From an uncultured Enterobacter sp. (lineage in GTDB: Bacteria; Pseudomonadota; Gammaproteobacteria; Enterobacterales; Enterobacteriaceae): a DNA stretch of 8,792 bases. This document shows positions 7,562-8,792 of this stretch, in pieces. The notes below the pieces were generated by a model. It did no database searches. It saw only the letters and a program-made list of their open reading frames with translations, and was not told the DNA's origin. The position numbers were made by a program, and so were the translations under genes. The DNA lies in the NCBI GenBank assembly GCA_946477805.1, contig CAMKZP010000126.1, positions 1-8,792 of the forward strand, given 5' to 3'. How positions within the stretch are numbered: the stretch's first letter is position 1; the number at the start of each line of letters is the position of its first letter.

Positions 7562-7614
7562 TGCCGAGTGGCGCCGCGCTTACCGCTGTGTGATAAGCGA
7601 AGCGCCATCTGGCA
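7562..7614. repeat. REP-like imperfect inverted repeat
   Basis: The left arm (7562-7584) begins TGCCGAGTGGCGC and the reverse complement of the right arm (7592-7614) begins TGCCAGATGGCGC. The arms agree at 17 of 23 positions around a 7-base loop. The inner arms (7569-7582 and 7594-7607) pair at 12 of 14 positions. The TGCC-GATGGCGC-CGCTTA pattern resembles enterobacterial REP (repetitive extragenic palindrome) elements. No U-tract follows on either strand. It covers the stop codon and last codons of the lyase gene and lies just after the small frame, so it may cap both convergent transcripts. Confidence 0.6.
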
Positions 7615-8761
7615 GCACCTCTCCGCTCTCATTCACGCTCTTCCCATTCACGATAAAATAGTTCGACTTATCGATATTCCCCACCACCGCATCGTCATAC
7701 ATGCCCGGCTGCGTACGCACCGATTTATTACCGGTAAACACGCCCTGCGTTGAGGCATCACCATACGGGCTTGGCCGGAAGATAAAGTTAAAGCGCAGGT
7801 TGTCGACTGCAACGTTGTTCGCCACCACCAGCGCGCCCGGGTTGAAGTTATCGGTAAAACCGTCCAGATGGTTGCCTGTGGCTTTGCTGTTACGAACGAC
7901 GTGCGCCACCGGCTGCCCCTCACCGCCGAGCTTGAAACCGTTACTGGTGTTATTGTGGGCAACGGAATTCTCTATCGTCACAACACCGTTGGCGCCGTCC
8001 TCAATCTTGTTGAACAGGTCAAAGCCATCGTCGATGTTGTCGTGGGAATAACAGTTCTCAAGACGATTACCCTCCCCCACGCGCATTTTAACGGCAAAGC
8101 CATCGGCGTTGATTTTCCCCGGGTCCTCGTTGGCATACGATTCAGAGTCGATCACCCGGTTGTGGCTTGCCCACAGCGGTCGGCCAATCTTTTCCGGGGA
8201 TGAAATCTGAATACCGGTATCGTCGTTGCGGTATGCCGTGACGTTTTCAATCAGGTTGTGGCTGCCCTGGATCCGCAAGCTTTTGCCTGTTACCTCAACG
8301 CCTTTGATATGCCAGTAGTTTGCATCCACCAGCAGCCCGTGGATCACGGCTTTACCGTCGGCTTCTAACGAGGTGATTTTATCCGCGCTGCCGCTGGCCG
8401 TCAGAGGAATTTCACTCCGGGGATAGTCCCCCGCGCTGAGGATAATCTTCCCACCCGGCGCAATCAGGCCGATCGCGGTGGCTAAATCCAGAGGAGCGTT
8501 TTTCGTTCCCCGCCCGTCCGCGCTGCCGGTCGGTGAGGCGTAAAGCACTGATGCATCCAGGCCGCGCACCTTATCAACGGTAAACGTCTGATGAACGGGC
8601 TCACCGCTTGCGGGGGTAAACGTCAGGCTGAATGCGTTGCTCTCGGCCAGCGCGGCGGGCACGCGATACATCTCTCCGGCTTTGACCGGTTTATCACTCC
8701 CGATCACCACTTCGTTCTGCCTGAGGCTAAAAACGCCGTCGTAGTTAGCGCGAGCCTGAAC
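7580..8761 (-). CDS. pectate lyase, family PL9 (PelX-like), C-terminal part
   Basis: This enzyme cleaves polygalacturonate by beta-elimination. The gene's 5' end lies outside the window; 393 residues remain, numbered here from the first genomic codon (8761). Residues 1-65 look like the end of a beta-sandwich domain. SPTGSADGRGTKNAP (about 76-90) opens the right-handed beta-helix, which runs to about 370 with repeated turns such as NLIENVTAYRNDDTG. Asp220 (NADGFAVK), Asp244, Asp245 and Asp248 (DNIDDGFD) keep the exact spacing of the calcium ligands Asp209/233/234/237 of Dickeya Pel9A, and Lys277 in NGFKLGG matches its catalytic Lys273. The fragment's length before the helix suggests a PelX-like exo-enzyme, usually periplasmic, but the signal peptide is not visible. 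The MYKRQ that seems to begin the protein is translated adapter. It is convergent with the atp operon; its stop falls in the REP-like repeat. Confidence 0.88.
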   Translation of the reverse strand, partial: VQARANYDGVFSLRQNEVVIGSDKPVKAGEMYRVPAALAESNAFSLTFTPASGEPVHQTFTVDKVRGLDASVLYASPTGSADGRGTKNAPLDLATAIGLIAPGGKIILSAGDYPRSEIPLTASGSADKITSLEADGKAVIHGLLVDANYWHIKGVEVTGKSLRIQGSHNLIENVTAYRNDDTGIQISSPEKIGRPLWASHNRVIDSESYANEDPGKINADGFAVKMRVGEGNRLENCYSHDNIDDGFDLFNKIEDGANGVVTIENSVAHNNTSNGFKLGGEGQPVAHVVRNSKATGNHLDGFTDNFNPGALVVANNVAVDNLRFNFIFRPSPYGDASTQGVFTGNKSVRTQPGMYDDAVVGNIDKSNYFIVNGKSVNESGEVLPDGASLITQR

Positions 8762-8792
8762 CTGTCTCTTATACACATCTGACGCTGCCGAC
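8762..8792 (-). other. Nextera/Tn5 Read-1 sequencing adapter (not genomic)
   Basis: Positions 8762-8780 are CTGTCTCTTATACACATCT, the reverse complement of the Tn5 mosaic end. Positions 8781-8792 (GACGCTGCCGAC) continue into the Read-1 arm. Positions 8762-8785 are the exact reverse complement of 1-24. Genomic sequence ends at 8761. Confidence 0.98.

Noticed and set aside
7568..8203. Several + strand open frames opposite the lyase gene
   Set aside because: They lack recognisable products or ribosome binding sites and are shadows of the PL9 coding frame.

Overview
The window is a stretch of chromosome from a gamma-proteobacterium of the Enterobacteriaceae. The nine proteins of the ATP synthase operon are nearly identical to the E. 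coli ones as I recall them: AtpE looks unchanged, and all nine have the E. coli lengths. Differences in AtpI, AtpB and AtpH, and the gene that follows the operon, argue against E. coli itself and suggest a relative such as Enterobacter, Lelliottia, Leclercia or Kosakonia. The genus call is an inference. By synteny with E. coli the locus should lie close to oriC.

Both ends are not genomic. Positions 1-24 and 8762-8792 are Nextera/Tn5 Read-1 adapter, in opposite orientations, so the usable chromosome is 25-8761. Having the same adapter arm at both ends of an almost 9-kb piece fits a single tagmented long molecule or synthetic long read.

Layout. 25-398: AT-rich leader without a gene, holding two sigma-70 promoters for the operon. 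399-7277: atpI-atpB-atpE-atpF-atpH-atpA-atpG-atpD-atpC, all on the + strand and intact, with gaps of 8-51 bases and a good Shine-Dalgarno before each gene. AtpB, AtpE and AtpF form Fo, which carries protons through the membrane. AtpH, AtpA, AtpG, AtpD and AtpC form the peripheral stalk cap and F1, which makes ATP. AtpI is an accessory membrane protein. Translational control is visible as the atpE enhancer and as a perfect hairpin between atpA and atpG. 7299-7328: strong intrinsic terminator.

7329-7579 is the most interesting part. It holds two near-identical CRP-type palindromes (TTTTGTGA-N6-TCACAAAA) 58 bp apart, a plausible sigma-70 promoter between them, and an unreported-looking 23-codon reading frame with a good ribosome binding site and preferred codons. 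A REP-like inverted repeat follows. 7580-8761: the C-terminal 393 residues of a family-9 polysaccharide (pectate) lyase on the - strand, convergent with the operon and cut off by the end of the molecule. In E. coli glmU follows atpC, so this lineage has extra DNA at that junction: a plant-polymer-degrading gene next to a CRP-controlled candidate small protein or small RNA locus.
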